Of a DNA stretch of 28,951 nt, positions 9,383 to 19,270 are shown piece by piece. The stretch's first letter is position 1. Every line of letters starts with the position of its first letter. The stretch is from Amphimedon queenslandica (taxonomy: Eukaryota; Porifera; Demospongiae; Haplosclerida; Niphatidae). A program made the translations under genes and the position numbers. Where the stretch lies: the NCBI RefSeq assembly GCF_000090795.2, contig NW_003546394.1, positions 114,497 through 143,447 of the forward strand, in the 5' to 3' direction. The notes under the pieces were generated by a model, which saw nothing but the letters and a program-made list of their open reading frames with translations, did no database searches and was not told the origin of the DNA.

Positions 9383-12300
9383 TCACATAAATTTTAATCA
9401 TTTGGCTAATCCAGAACTTCATATTATTATTAATGGACAGCCTATACTAAATCAAATAATGTCTGTCGTAGCCTAATTGATGTAAATAAAATAAAAGCAG
9501 CATTAAGAAAATTAAAAAAAAAATTGGGTTTATAGAAGTGTACACGATTCAATTGACGAATTGTCTAAAAATGTTATACCAGTAGTTAGCAATACTACAT
9601 GTAAAATGCTTGAAAAAGCAAATGATCAAGATTGAGAAGGCCTTTCGGCACTTGATAGCATAATTGCAACGGGTTCTGATATCTGTCAATATGAACTAAA
9701 AAATGTAAAAGAAGTGCCTATTGACAATAGGCAAGAGCATCTTGATTTGTTATGCTTTCCTACTTCATTTCTAACTGGACAATATATGGAGAACATCATC
9801 GCAGACAAAGCTATCCAGCACAAACTTCCTTTTAATGAACACATGACATCAAGACTTTTAAACAAATATTCCCAATTTTGTTGAAATCATTCATATTGTC
9901 TGCACTATTACGAATTAAAAATTAACAAAGCCTTAAAAACTGGGATGTATAATTTATTAAAAACATCAAAGGGCAACATTGCCCAAACTGTTGCTGAAAT
10001 ATTAGAAAAAAAAAATGTTAGATGAAGAATTTAAGGGCAATTTAAGTACCATGTTGGCTCCAATACGGGGCACAACTGAAATTGGTTTTGTGTGAAAGGT
10101 GAAGTCAAAGCAATGATTGCTGAGTATGGCTCACCAACACTTTTCCTAACATTAAGTTGTGCTAAATACGATTCAGCTGATATAGCGCAATATTTAAGAA
10201 AAGTGAATAATGCACACAATCATATAGTATTTCCAGATTATGTACGGATGGCCCTGTTTCCGTATTGCTACAATTTTTCATATAAATTTATAGATTTCTT
10301 TAACAAAGTCATTCTCCAGAAAGGTGTTCTAGGCAAAGTAGAGCAATATTATGTTACAAAAGAATATCAAATGTGTAGAGCGCCTCATTATGACATCCTC
10401 CTATGAATTGAAACTGCTCCTGTTGTTGGTATCGATTGTCTAGAAGAAGTCAGTTCTTTCATACAACATAGAATGACCTATCATATATGTCGCCTGATTT
10501 AAATTTTTTGGTAACAAAGTACCAGATGCACAAGTGCAGCAAATATAGCAGAGAGGAGTCTTTCTTTAGCAGAGTATGTAACTGGATATGTCACTAAAGC
10601 GGAAAAGAGTCATGCAAAGGACTTATGGGTTGAAGTCAGCAGCTGTGACAACATATACAGCAGGCTTTGGAAAATTGGCCAAAAAGTACTTCGAGCTAAA
10701 TAAGTAGGACTATATAAAGCTAGCAATCTTCTTCTCGGTGAAAGTTTATACATGAAATCAGAAAACGTACAGTATGTTAATGTGCTAGCCTCATAGGGGA
10801 GCAGAAAAGTCAAAAACTATTCATTTTAACTTAAATGGATGAATCTTTAAAAGATATTTTTAATCATAGCATAATTAATGACATATCTAACAAGACCGAA
10901 TTACACAGAAGATATCTCTTTATGAATTTGTTGCTAATTACAAATTTGATAAAATAGAAGAAAATGGAGAATGAGAATACAAACATCGATCAAAGCCAGT
11001 CCTTCCAAACCATAGGAAATTTAATCCTATGCAAGAAGCAGAAAGAGACAATTTTTATTACTCGCTAATATTTTTATTTGTGCCTATTAGAGACGAAAGC
11101 ACACTCATAATAGAAGGAGAAACAATGAAAGCTTTTAGGCATCACAGAGAAGCATCTATACGTGGCATTAAAAATCATTTCAACAAACTACAGAAAACAT
11201 TGGAAGCTGAACGTAATTGAAAGAAAATACTCCATGCAAGAAATAAAGCCAGTTTTACAGAAGAACTTTCTGATAATAAGAAAGATGATGAGCCTCAATT
11301 TCTGGGTGAAATAATAGAAGCAGTAGCTGATATGCTCATAAATGTACCTAATTTAACATTAATGGCAATGCTTAATGGAGATCAAATAAGAAGTTTTGAT
11401 GAAATAATGAGTTATCTTATAAGTCAAGAAGAACGTGAAGACTTATTAGAGAATGAGTCTTTAAGACTACTAAGATTAGATAATATGAAACCACTAAGGA
11501 TGTTTATTAGTGATGTAGGTGGAACTGGTAAATCATTTTTAATAAGGCAATAAAATGCCTAGTGGATGACACATGGTATCCAAAAAGTGATGAAATTATG
11601 TGTGCTGTCATAGCACCAACAGGTATAGCTGCATTTAATGAAGGCAGACTAACAATACATAGAATATTTCAGCTACCAATAGAGCATGGGGAAAAGACAG
11701 CTGGATATTAGGCTTTGAATAAAGCTCAGAAAAGGATAAAAGACACTTAATATAATAGTAGACTAGGTATTTATGGTAAATCTAGCATAGTTACACATGC
11801 CTTTAGAAGACATATTTGTAACTGATGAATGGTTTGGATCCAAAAATATTTTATTTGTAGGTGACCTTTTACAATTGCCACCAGTTAATGGTAGACCAGT
11901 ATTTAAAAAAATTAGCAACAAACTAGTAAAAACTAGACTTGGAGCAGCAAATGCAGTTAACATATGGAGTAGAATATGATAAACTAACAATCAATGAGTG
12001 ACAAAAAGGAGACGAAAGTTTCTTTAACATGCTTGATTCTGTTAGGAATGGCTGTCTGACTGATGAAACTATTGATGTGCTTAAGAGTCGCATATTTAAG
12101 GTTTCAATACAAGTGAAATATAAGGAATTGGAAAGTGAAGGAACAACTCCTGCAATTTGCCTATTTTCTAAGGTAGACGCCTACCAAAAAATCAATGCAT
12201 TAATGTAAGAAAGTCTTGAAACTGAGAAAACAGAATTAGCATGTGTTCATGTTTTTGATGAAAGTGGCTGCACAGCAAAATTTGACAAAAAAGCAAAAAA

Positions 12301-12841
12301 AATATTAGAGAAAATAAGAGATCAACGAAGCAAAACAGCTGGTTTAGAAACTTTATTGTCTTTAGCAGTAGGCTGTAGAGTAATGCTAAGACGTAATATT
12401 GATGTGCCATTAGGATTAGTTAATAATGCTATTGGTACAGTGATGGGTATTTTTGCTTCACGTATATCAATTAACTTTGATCATATTGATGTAACTTGTG
12501 ACATAGAAAGGTTTACATCTAGATATATGCTATCTAAGAATTTGTATGTACTTAGGAAGCAGTTTCCCCTTATACTTATGCTATTACTATTTATAAATGT
12601 CAGGGCTTCTCGCTAGATACAGCCATTTATTGATTTATCTACTGATGTTTTTGGGGATGGTATGGCATATGTTGCATTGTCTTGGGTACCTACATTATAT
12701 CAATTACATTTATTATCATTTGATCCTCTCTCTGTTATAGTTAGTAATCCATACATTCATGAAATTAACAAGCTGATAAGTAAATTTCGATAAGACTTAT
12801 CTCAAATAAAGAAAAGTGAAGGAAAAAAGAGAAAGATTTAA
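9383..12841 (+). pseudogene. Helitron Rep/helicase (decayed, 5'-truncated)
   Basis: Pieces in several frames follow Helitron order. Upstream block: HLANPELHIIINGQPILN and DNRQEHLDLLCFPTSF. Helitron_like_N region: VKAMIAEYGSPTLFLTLSCA and a rolling-circle Rep block CRAPHYDILL (10378-10404), where relatives have PHYH, so the second His of HUH is lost. Rep tyrosine region: EYVTGYVTKAEKS (about 10570). Pif1-like helicase: Walker A DVGGTGKSFLI (about 11512), DEWFGS, GDLLQLPPVNG (about 11860), LAVGCRVMLRRNIDVPLGLV (about 12362), and GDGMAYVALS with SFDPLSVIVSNP near the end. The stop is 12839-12841. Many internal stops and frameshifts. The coding start is missing, and the ISL2EU-like element lies immediately upstream. 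Helitron ends (TC.. / CTRR with hairpin) were not identified. Confidence 0.88.
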
Positions 12842-13475
12842 GTGACTCGTATAATTGATGATGGGTGAACCTTGCAGTACAAATGTCCAGGTGTCTGTAA
12901 GTCAAGTACAAAGTACTTGTAACAGTACTGTTGGTGGCAATTAACGTAAGAGTACTAATTTACAAAAGTCTAATAGCCCAAAAAAGAGTAAATTATATAA
13001 TGATAATGCTTTAAATAAGTCTTCCCCAAAAAAAGAAAAGTTAATATAGACAGTTGTACTGACAATACTGCCTTGGTATTGCCTCACTCAAAAAAAATTA
13101 ATTAATTATTTCAATTCATTGAAAAGACCTAAAAACCAAATTTAATTTCAAAGATGATGATGGTGGTAGTAGTAGTCTGATTGTATCTTTAAAATTCTCG
13201 AACATTAATTATAAACCAAAAGATGATAAAACCATGTTTGTTGTAAAAAATGACCATTGTAGTAGTAGTCTGATTTTATCTATAAAACTCTCAAGCATTA
13301 AATTAAAGACAAGTAATCCAAAAAGAAATGATGATAATCCCTTTGTCTCCTTCTCACAATATCTGGGTTAGGAGGCTCTTCATAAGTAAAGATAACATCA
13401 TGTTTATTACCCTGGTAATGAAGAATTGACAATGGTGTGAGATTTTAAATCTCAAATTTCTCACAGCTACTAGAA
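12842..13475 (+). other. Spacer with coding-like remnant and 93-bp duplication
   Basis: No named domain. A plus-strand frame in parts of this stretch looks coding and Lys/Ser-rich (SPKKRK, DDDGGSSSLIVSLKFSNIN), and YYPGNEELTMV-type residues occur near 13400. It may be the N-terminal part of the OTU gene that follows or the tail of the Helitron polyprotein. Confidence 0.4.
13166..13301 (+). repeat. Imperfect direct repeat, 93-bp spacing
   Basis: 43-bp copies at 13166-13208 and 13259-13301 start GTAGTAGTAGTCTGATT and differ at several positions. The 93-bp offset equals 31 codons, and the two translate to SSSLIVSLKFSNIN and SSSLILSIKLSSIK, so the duplication kept the frame. Confidence 0.75.
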
Positions 13476-13479
13476 TCTT

Positions 13480-13797
13480 ACCAGGTAGTCCAACAACACC
13501 ATTATCAGATGACACAGATCCTAATAGTACTTTTGATATCTCTGGTGATGGGAACTGTTTATTTTAAGTCCTTTCGTGTCTCATTACTGGGTCAATTTCT
13601 CAGCATTATGAATTATGTGAAGCAATTGTGAGTAATATGCCAAACTTTGAAGAGATAGTACATAAGGTGGAACCAGATATTCAAGCATATATGATTACAT
13701 AAGTAAGTCCAATATGTATAGAAATTATGCATGGGCCACTGAGACATAGATTATTACACTATCTGGAATGTTAGGTACAACCATATATTCATATTCA
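13480..13797 (+). pseudogene. OTU-type cysteine protease, N-terminal half
   Basis: Contains the OTU signature ISGDGNCLF (about 13537-13563, with the Asp and nucleophile Cys), then LITGSISQHYELCEAIVSNM and, one frame over, KSNMYRNYAWATE and IITLSGMLGTTIYSYS. A stop follows the signature (TAA about 13564) and another lies at the frame change. The C-terminal half is at 16116-16256, beyond a pogo-like insertion. OTU domains occur in some Helitron-group elements (Helentrons), so this may belong to the Helitron upstream. That is inference, since there the domain usually precedes Rep. Confidence 0.75.
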
Positions 13798-13800
13798 TTA

Positions 13801-13900
13801 ACTGTATTTCCTTGAATAGACCCCGCACGTTGATTATCACCCGCCCTGGAATAGTCCCTGCACCTGTTAACTTTTGAGAGAAATAATAGCCGCCCTCTAT
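13801..13900 (+). repeat. Left TIR and subterminal repeats of pogo-like element
   Basis: After the 24-bp TIR, GAATAG-type motifs recur: GAATAGACCCCG (13814), GGAATAGTCCCTGC (about 13848) and AATAATAGCCGCCCTC (about 13884). Matching motifs occur at the other end. Such arrays are typical transposase-binding sites; that use is inferred. Confidence 0.7.
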
Positions 13901-13992
13901 TTGTACCCTCATAATTAATGGTGATAATAATTATTAAAATTAATTTTGGGCCAATGGGCGTAGCCATTTTTCAGCGTTTTGCTGTAATTAAT

Positions 13993-15465
13993 ATGGCAGA
14001 GGTTGCAAATGCTGAGCAAATAGTCTATCCAGCAGTCTAGTAGTTGAAACCAAGAAGATCAAAATCAAGAAAATCAACAGACACCTTCAAAAAAGAAAGG
14101 CTCTTTTCAAGCAAATTTCAAACTGAAAGTAGTCGCCTTTGCTGAAATATCATCAAACCGGAGTGCAGCTGCCAAGTTCTTCATAGACGAGAAGTGCGTG
14201 CGGGAGTGAAAGAAGAACAAAGCCGCTCTTCTTACCCTTCCTTATAAAAAGAAGAGTTGCTGGCGGTGGAAGAAAAGCAAAAATGCCTGACATGGAAGAT
14301 CTTTTGTTCACTTGGATAAGTGAACTTAGAGAGAAAAATGTGAGAGTGACTAGAACGCAGATCCAAAGAAAGGCACTAGAGATTTCACAAGGTAGATCTA
14401 TAGTCTATAAATAAATAATTAATCAATAATTACTTCTTACTTGTATTAGATGATGAGGTTACTGCTGTCGAGGATGGTTAGAAAAGTTCTTTTTAAGGCA
14501 CTTGTAGAAGGAAAACTGTCAGTCAAAGACTTCCAGTTGACTTAGTACCTAAAGTTTCATTTTTCATACTCAATATCGGAAGAGTTCTTATAAACAAGTA
14601 GTATGCATTAAGCCTAATTGGAAACATGGATGAAACTCCACTGTGGCTTGATATGCCTGGCGAAACAACTGTCACTCATTCTGGAGATAGGTCGGTTTCA
14701 GTTCGTTCTACTGGTCAGGATAAGAATAGATTTACAGTTATTCTGGTTGCAATGGCTGATGGCTGATAATTAAAACCATACGTTGTTTTCAAAGGCGTGA
14801 GACCTATAAGAGAGCTTGATAGAGAACCTGGAATTATTGTAGCGTATAGCAAAAACGGATGGATGAATGAGGAGCTTACCAAGGACTGGGTTAGAAGAGG
14901 TTGGGGAGCATTGAGTTTTGAAAGAAGATTGCTAGTATGGGACACTTATAGATGTAACTTAATGGACAGTGTTAAAAGTGTTGTTGACAGGAAAACACAA
15001 TCAGATATTGTCATTATTCCAGGTGGACTTACTGGACTAGTACAACCAGCAGATGTCAGCTGGAACAAACCATTCAAGACTGCATACAAGGAGCTTTACA
15101 ACGAGTAGATGGCCAATGGAGAAAAATCACACACCCCAGCAGGAAACATACGTGCTCCCAGTATGCTTCTTTGTTTGCAATGGGTAAAGCAAGCTTGGGA
15201 TTGTGTAACAAAGGAAGTGATTATCAAGTCACTTGAGGTGTGTGGAATATCTGTTAGTACTGATGGAAGTGAAGAAGATAAAATTCATTGCGTCAAAGTT
15301 GGTGAAATTGCTGAAACAGCAATGGAAGAAATACAATCAAAAACCAGGGTCCTTAATGATCCTCATGATCTGGATTATGATATTGATCCTTTTGCGGATC
15401 TTGAGCCTCAGTTTATTGAAGATAAAGGAGAACTGGAAAACAATGAACATGTTATAGATGAATAA
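13993..15465 (+). pseudogene. Pogo-like DDE transposase
   Basis: ATG 13993 (MAEVANAEQIVYPAV) soon meets tandem stops. A pogo-type helix-turn-helix follows (FKLKVVAFAEISSNRSAAAK, DEKCVRE) and a second block (LREKNVRVTRTQIQRKALEI). A likely intron spans 14391-14449 (GTAGAT..TATTAG). Then GWLEKFF, RRKTVSQRLPVDLVPK, and the DDE domain: GNMDETPLWL (first Asp), LLVWDTYRCNLMDSV (second Asp) and PGGLTGLVQPADVSWNKPFK (third acidic position, Asp). The C-terminus is acidic (DYDIDPFADLEPQF) and ends at 15463-15465. Lesions: stops near 14038, 14207, 14767 and 15106, and frame changes near 14240 and 14510. All three catalytic Asp remain visible. Confidence 0.88.
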
Positions 15466-15677
15466 GAATATTAAACTCATAACAACTCATGACTATGAAT
15501 ACAAATATTAAAATACACATTATATATACCTATATACATGTATATATATTTATTTATATATTTATTTATTATACATGTACATAATAATTATGTTTAGGGG
15601 CATTTTATATCTGTGATTAAAACTTTCAGTTATGACAAAAATTTTTGTGGTTCCTTAAACTTGTATTGACATGGAAC
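15466..15677. other. AT-rich spacer between convergent pogo genes
   Basis: Very AT-rich, with TATATA/TTTATT runs around 15515-15575. Lies between the stops of the transposase and the oppositely oriented HIRAN-like gene. No further coding seen. Confidence 0.7.
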
Positions 15678-15959
15678 TTATAGGCCAACACCTTTCTTTT
15701 TGTGTCCTGTGATTTCACAGGACACAGAATTTCCAGTTTGCTTCAAGAAGAAGGAAACTGTTTTTGAAAGTTCACTAGAAACATGTCCAACTATTCTGTA
15801 TGCCTTCACAATAGCAACAGCATACTTATCATGGGCATTGCCTGTCTCAGGAACAAGAGTAAGCTCCTCTCCAATTACAGTTGTCCAAATTGTTTTATAT
15901 ATATGATGGCCTCTAACAAAACTATACAATAAGAAATAATCAGTGCCACATTCAGCCAT
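15678..15959 (-). CDS. HIRAN-like domain protein carried by pogo-like element
   Basis: The open frame extends back to 16091 but has no ATG there. ATG 15959 (MAECGTDYFLLYSFVRGHHI) is the best start, giving 93 residues. The core reads IGEELTLVPETGNAHDKYAV, then IVGHVSSELS and VSCEITGHKK. This follows the HIRAN pattern of a glycine-led strand, a PEN/N-x-D-x-AV segment, GHV and a terminal strand with G. HIRAN domains in SWI2/SNF2 (HLTF) proteins bind DNA 3' ends. Here the role is unknown, perhaps end recognition or helping the transposase. It has no internal stop, unlike its neighbour, and is convergent with the transposase. The call rests on motif memory only. Confidence 0.7.
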   Translation of the reverse strand: MAECGTDYFLLYSFVRGHHIYKTIWTTVIGEELTLVPETGNAHDKYAVAIVKAYRIVGHVSSELSKTVSFFLKQTGNSVSCEITGHKKKGVGL

Positions 15960-16019
15960 GTTAAAACGGCTCATGAATATTTTATTATTATGTTTCATTT
16001 TAAAAACAAAATTATTAGT

Positions 16020-16114
16020 ACCCATCCTCAAATAGTACCCGCCCTTGAATAATAGCCTCATATTATCTTTCCTGAAATTAATAGTAGCCACGGGGTCTAT
16101 TCAATGAAATACAG
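16020..16114 (-). repeat. Right TIR and subterminal repeats of pogo-like element
   Basis: On the plus strand AATAGTACCCGCCC, GAATAATAGCC and AATAGTAGCC precede GGGGTCTATTC of the terminal repeat. They mirror the motif set at the left end. Confidence 0.7.
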
Positions 16115-16115
16115 T

Positions 16116-16256
16116 ACTCCTACTTATGTTGGCTGGGCTAGATATGGTACTCAGGAGTTATATGGCATTCCTTGTGTTACTAATACACCTGCTTTGTATT
16201 TGAAGCATGTTGGTACTAATCATTTCCAAGCAGTTAAGTCTATTAACATTTCTTAA
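16116..16256 (+). pseudogene. OTU-type protease, C-terminal half
   Basis: Resumes after the pogo-like element with TPTYVGWARYGTQELYGIPC and ends TNHFQAVKSINIS, stop 16254-16256. The NHF-x-x-V segment supplies the catalytic His expected at the end of an OTU domain. With 13480-13797 this makes one domain of ordinary size, cut between strands. Confidence 0.75.
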
Positions 16257-17340
16257 GCATTGATTGTTGGTGGACAGTGGGTATAGTGAATGGGAGGACC
16301 ATCATTTTTAAACCATTGGTTGTTTAATGTGACATATTTGACTGCATGTGCAGAGTGAGTGATGTGTCAGTGTGTCTGAAAACCATTGGTGCAAATCCAC
16401 CCAGTACTGCTCAGTAGGAAGAGATCTAACTGCATTTAGGAAGTGAGATTAATCAAGGTATAACAAATAACAGTAAATATAGATTACTTGTTGCTATAAG
16501 GCCACTATAAATACATTTATTGTTTCTCATCCCCGCCCGCATCGTAAATTCATGTGCATCACAAATAGTTATTTAGCACGTGCTCTCTTTTTTGTGAGTG
16601 TGAGTCTGTGTTGCCATTATCTCAGCCGTGGAACATTGAGGATCCCTGTTACACCACAATATTTATACTTACACAGTGACACCTTGTTGAGGCTCATAGC
16701 TGTGTTTATGCTAGTCAAGTGAGCAGCCCAGAGCCAGTCTACTGCTTGGAATATATACTACCATATTATTTAAATTGCCACTGGGTGGCTCCACATGATC
16801 TCCTTGGCAGAACTGACGGCGTCTTCCCAATTCTTCAGAGGCTTTAAGCTGCCTCAGGGATAAAATAAGGTAGGTATGTCAGTATGCAATAGTTAGGATC
16901 AATGGAATAATTAAAAATAAATCAATGAATATACATGTAACATCATTGCTAGTTCCCTATATATCTTGGTGTAATAAATTACATTACTCATTGCATGTTA
17001 CAAATTAACCAAAAACTGAAATAATTAATAGCAATGATCATACCTAAGTTTGATTACTCAATAAATTTAATGCACATATTCACCGTATAGGTTGGTTGGT
17101 ATTCACTTTAATTTGTGTCTCACTTGCTATTGGTAACAGTTTTTTTTTATTTAACTTTGGACATCATTGGTTTCTCCTTAAATGGTACATAGACACAATT
17201 GGGGAGGGTGTTACACCACTGCAACCACACACATGAATGTATTGTTTATTTATCCTCTCTGCAGTACTGTGCTCTTTTTGATGTTACTCTGCTGCATACA
17301 CCTCCTTTGCATTGTCCTTTGTCCCAAAGCAGCCCTAAAT
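16257..17340. other. No gene recognised
   Basis: No coding or repeat structure that I can support. The sequence is AT-rich with short T runs (about 17140). ATAAATAC/ACATGTA-type words recur but form no array. Confidence 0.6.
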
Positions 17341-17363
17341 CTCTTTCTCCGATTTGACGTACA

Positions 17364-17955
17364 GAGATTCATTAGCGTTTGCAAGTATCTACCGGTTTCT
17401 GGTCTCTCTCTTCTCCTACTTCACGTTCTGAGATTCATTAGCGTTTGCAAGTATCTACCGGTTTATGGTCTCTCTCTCCTCCTATGTCACATACGGAGAT
17501 TCATTAGCATTTGCAAGTATCTACCAGTTTATGGTCTCTCCTATTTCACGTACGGAGATTCATTAGTGTTTGCAAATATCTACTGCTTTATGGTCTCTCT
17601 CTCCTATTTCACGTATGGAGATTCATTAGCGTTTGCAAGTATTTACCAGTTTATGGTCTTTTTCTCCTCCTATTTTATGTATTGAGATTCATTAGATTAG
17701 TGTTTGCAAGTATCTACTGGTTTCTGGTCTCTCTCTGCTCCTATTTCACGTACAGAGATTCATTAGTGTTTGCAAGTATTTAATGGTTTCAGGTCTCTCT
17801 CTTCTCCAATTTTACGTACGGAGATTCATTATCTTTTGCAAGTATTTACCGGTTCATGGTCTCTTTCTCCTCCTATTTCACGTATGGAGATTCATTAGCG
17901 CTTGCAAGTATCTACTGGTTTATGGTCTCTTCTATTTTACGTTATCTTTATTCGG
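17364..17955. repeat. Minisatellite, nine ~66-bp units
   Basis: Units start GAGATTCATTAGCGTTTGCA, at 17364, 17430, 17496, 17555, 17618, 17684, 17755, 17821 and 17887. Lengths are 66, 66, 59, 63, 66, 71, 66, 66 and about 69 bp. Variation is concentrated in the CT-rich half (TCTCTCTCCTCC). A partial unit precedes the array and a degenerate one follows. The common 66-bp period is a multiple of three and creates artificial open frames. Confidence 0.95.
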
Positions 17956-18261
17956 AGGTTAAATTGGTCTCTTCCTCTCCTATTTATGGAATTGACGGTA
18001 TGCATATATACATTTACAAATATAATATATAATACATGTACATCTAATTTACTACATGTGATGGTTGCACCATTGAATATCTTTGACCTTTCATCTAAAA
18101 TCATCTATTTGCATGTAATGGCATTTGCATTTTACATATGTGTCCACAATTGACAAAAGGGCGATGTGGCACATTATTAAATTTATCAGTGTAGTGATAA
18201 TAAATCAACTCGCGCATTGTTAGTCGAATAATAGCTTTTTGCTCCAAGTGATTATAGAGAC
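17956..18261. other. No gene recognised
   Basis: AT-rich spacer between the minisatellite and the exon-like repeat. No supported feature. Confidence 0.6.
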
Positions 18262-18571
18262 CATAAGCTATTATTTGATGCCAAAGACGCCGCTATACTT
18301 TTTGCAGTTCTTGAGAAAGAAGCTACCAGATCCTCCAACCATTCTGTGCACGAAGCACGTCCAACGGGCCATCACACGGAGGTACACGGGGCATTATGGC
18401 AATGATAGGTATCCTAGCAACTTACCATGGCTACAAGGAACTAAAAACAATCATATATCTGTACAAGAATGGAGAAAGCAAGGCAAACTGACCTTGTACA
18501 ACTCAAGGAGCAAGGTAGAAAGGCTAACACTACAAGTTAGAGATGCCACAAGACTACTTTGATAATCAGCA
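18262..18571 (+). pseudogene. Exon-like repeat, copy B (unknown protein)
   Basis: Homologous to 3343-3662 in opposite orientation. After an acceptor-like ATTATAG it reads DHKLLFDAKDAAILFAVLEK, then EATRSSNHSVHEARPTGHHT, two stops, GILATYHGYKELK in a shifted frame and a diverged end (EMPQDYFDNQ) before a GTAAG-like donor. It keeps the same exon limits as copy A but lacks recognisable neighbouring exons, so it looks like a displaced or heavily decayed copy of one multicopy gene. Confidence 0.65.
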
Positions 18572-19270
18572 GTAAGTAATCAAGCAAAAATAAAAAACCT
18601 TACTTGACACCTAGTCAGAAACAATATCAACCACTTAACACTACAATACTATGCTTTAACTACTTTATACGATACAACATAAGTACTACAAGAAATACAG
18701 TATCATAATCATCATTATTAAAAATAAAAATCAATAGAAATTGTCATGGATATTAACGATAATTGGAACAGCAATAATGAGATGATGAAGAGATAGCTGG
18801 GTTGAGATGAGATCTAGGTCAGACTAGGTTAAGCCAAGACCCAAACATAAGTGGAATAATTGAAGCTTTAAACATGATTGGTTTTTAACTAACAGAAAAC
18901 GGAGTCCGACGTCTTGAGGAACCAAGGTACCTGTAGAGGTAAAGAGAGAGTGATAAACTTAAAGGTCGTCACTCACTCAGTCATGGTAAGTTTCATGTAC
19001 TACAATACACATTAATACACCATCCGTCCTATACGGTATAATAAATACAATTTCACTTTCTGTCAAACTTACTTTTCAACATTTCTTAGACTGCCTTGTA
19101 TCTTTGTGTTTCTCTTTACCTTTGTTTCACTTTAGGTCCTTGAACTAAGATCCTTTCACTGAAGTGGAAAATGTAATAATAACACCTACAGACATTAATG
19201 TTTATTTATAATGAATATTATTTTATATAAGATTCTATAAGCTTAGTATTGTCTTTAAACGTTCTACAGA
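18572..19270. other. No gene recognised
   Basis: AT-rich, with AATAATGA/GATGATGAAG patches near 18770-18800. No coding support on either strand. Confidence 0.6.

Larger units (their letters stand above)
13801..16114. mobile_element. Pogo-like DNA transposon inserted in the OTU gene
   Basis: Ends match as inverted repeats of about 24 bp: the left begins (A)CTGTATTTCCTTGAATAG and the right has the complement with one mismatch. TA at 13799-13800 and 16115-16116 fits the 2-bp TA duplication usual for this superfamily. Contains a decayed plus-strand DDE transposase (13993-15465) and a minus-strand HIRAN-like ORF (15678-15959). The two OTU halves flanking it show it is an insertion. Confidence 0.9.

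Noticed and set aside
9340..9400. Helitron 5' end directly after the ISL2EU-like element
   Set aside because: No TC-starting terminus could be told from random AT-rich sequence, and the coding similarity already begins inside the protein.
17182..17783. Long plus-strand open frames with RFISVCKYLPV repeats
   Set aside because: They arise from the minisatellite whose period is near a multiple of three. Codon content follows the DNA repeat, units of 59 and 71 bp break the frame, and no gene context exists.
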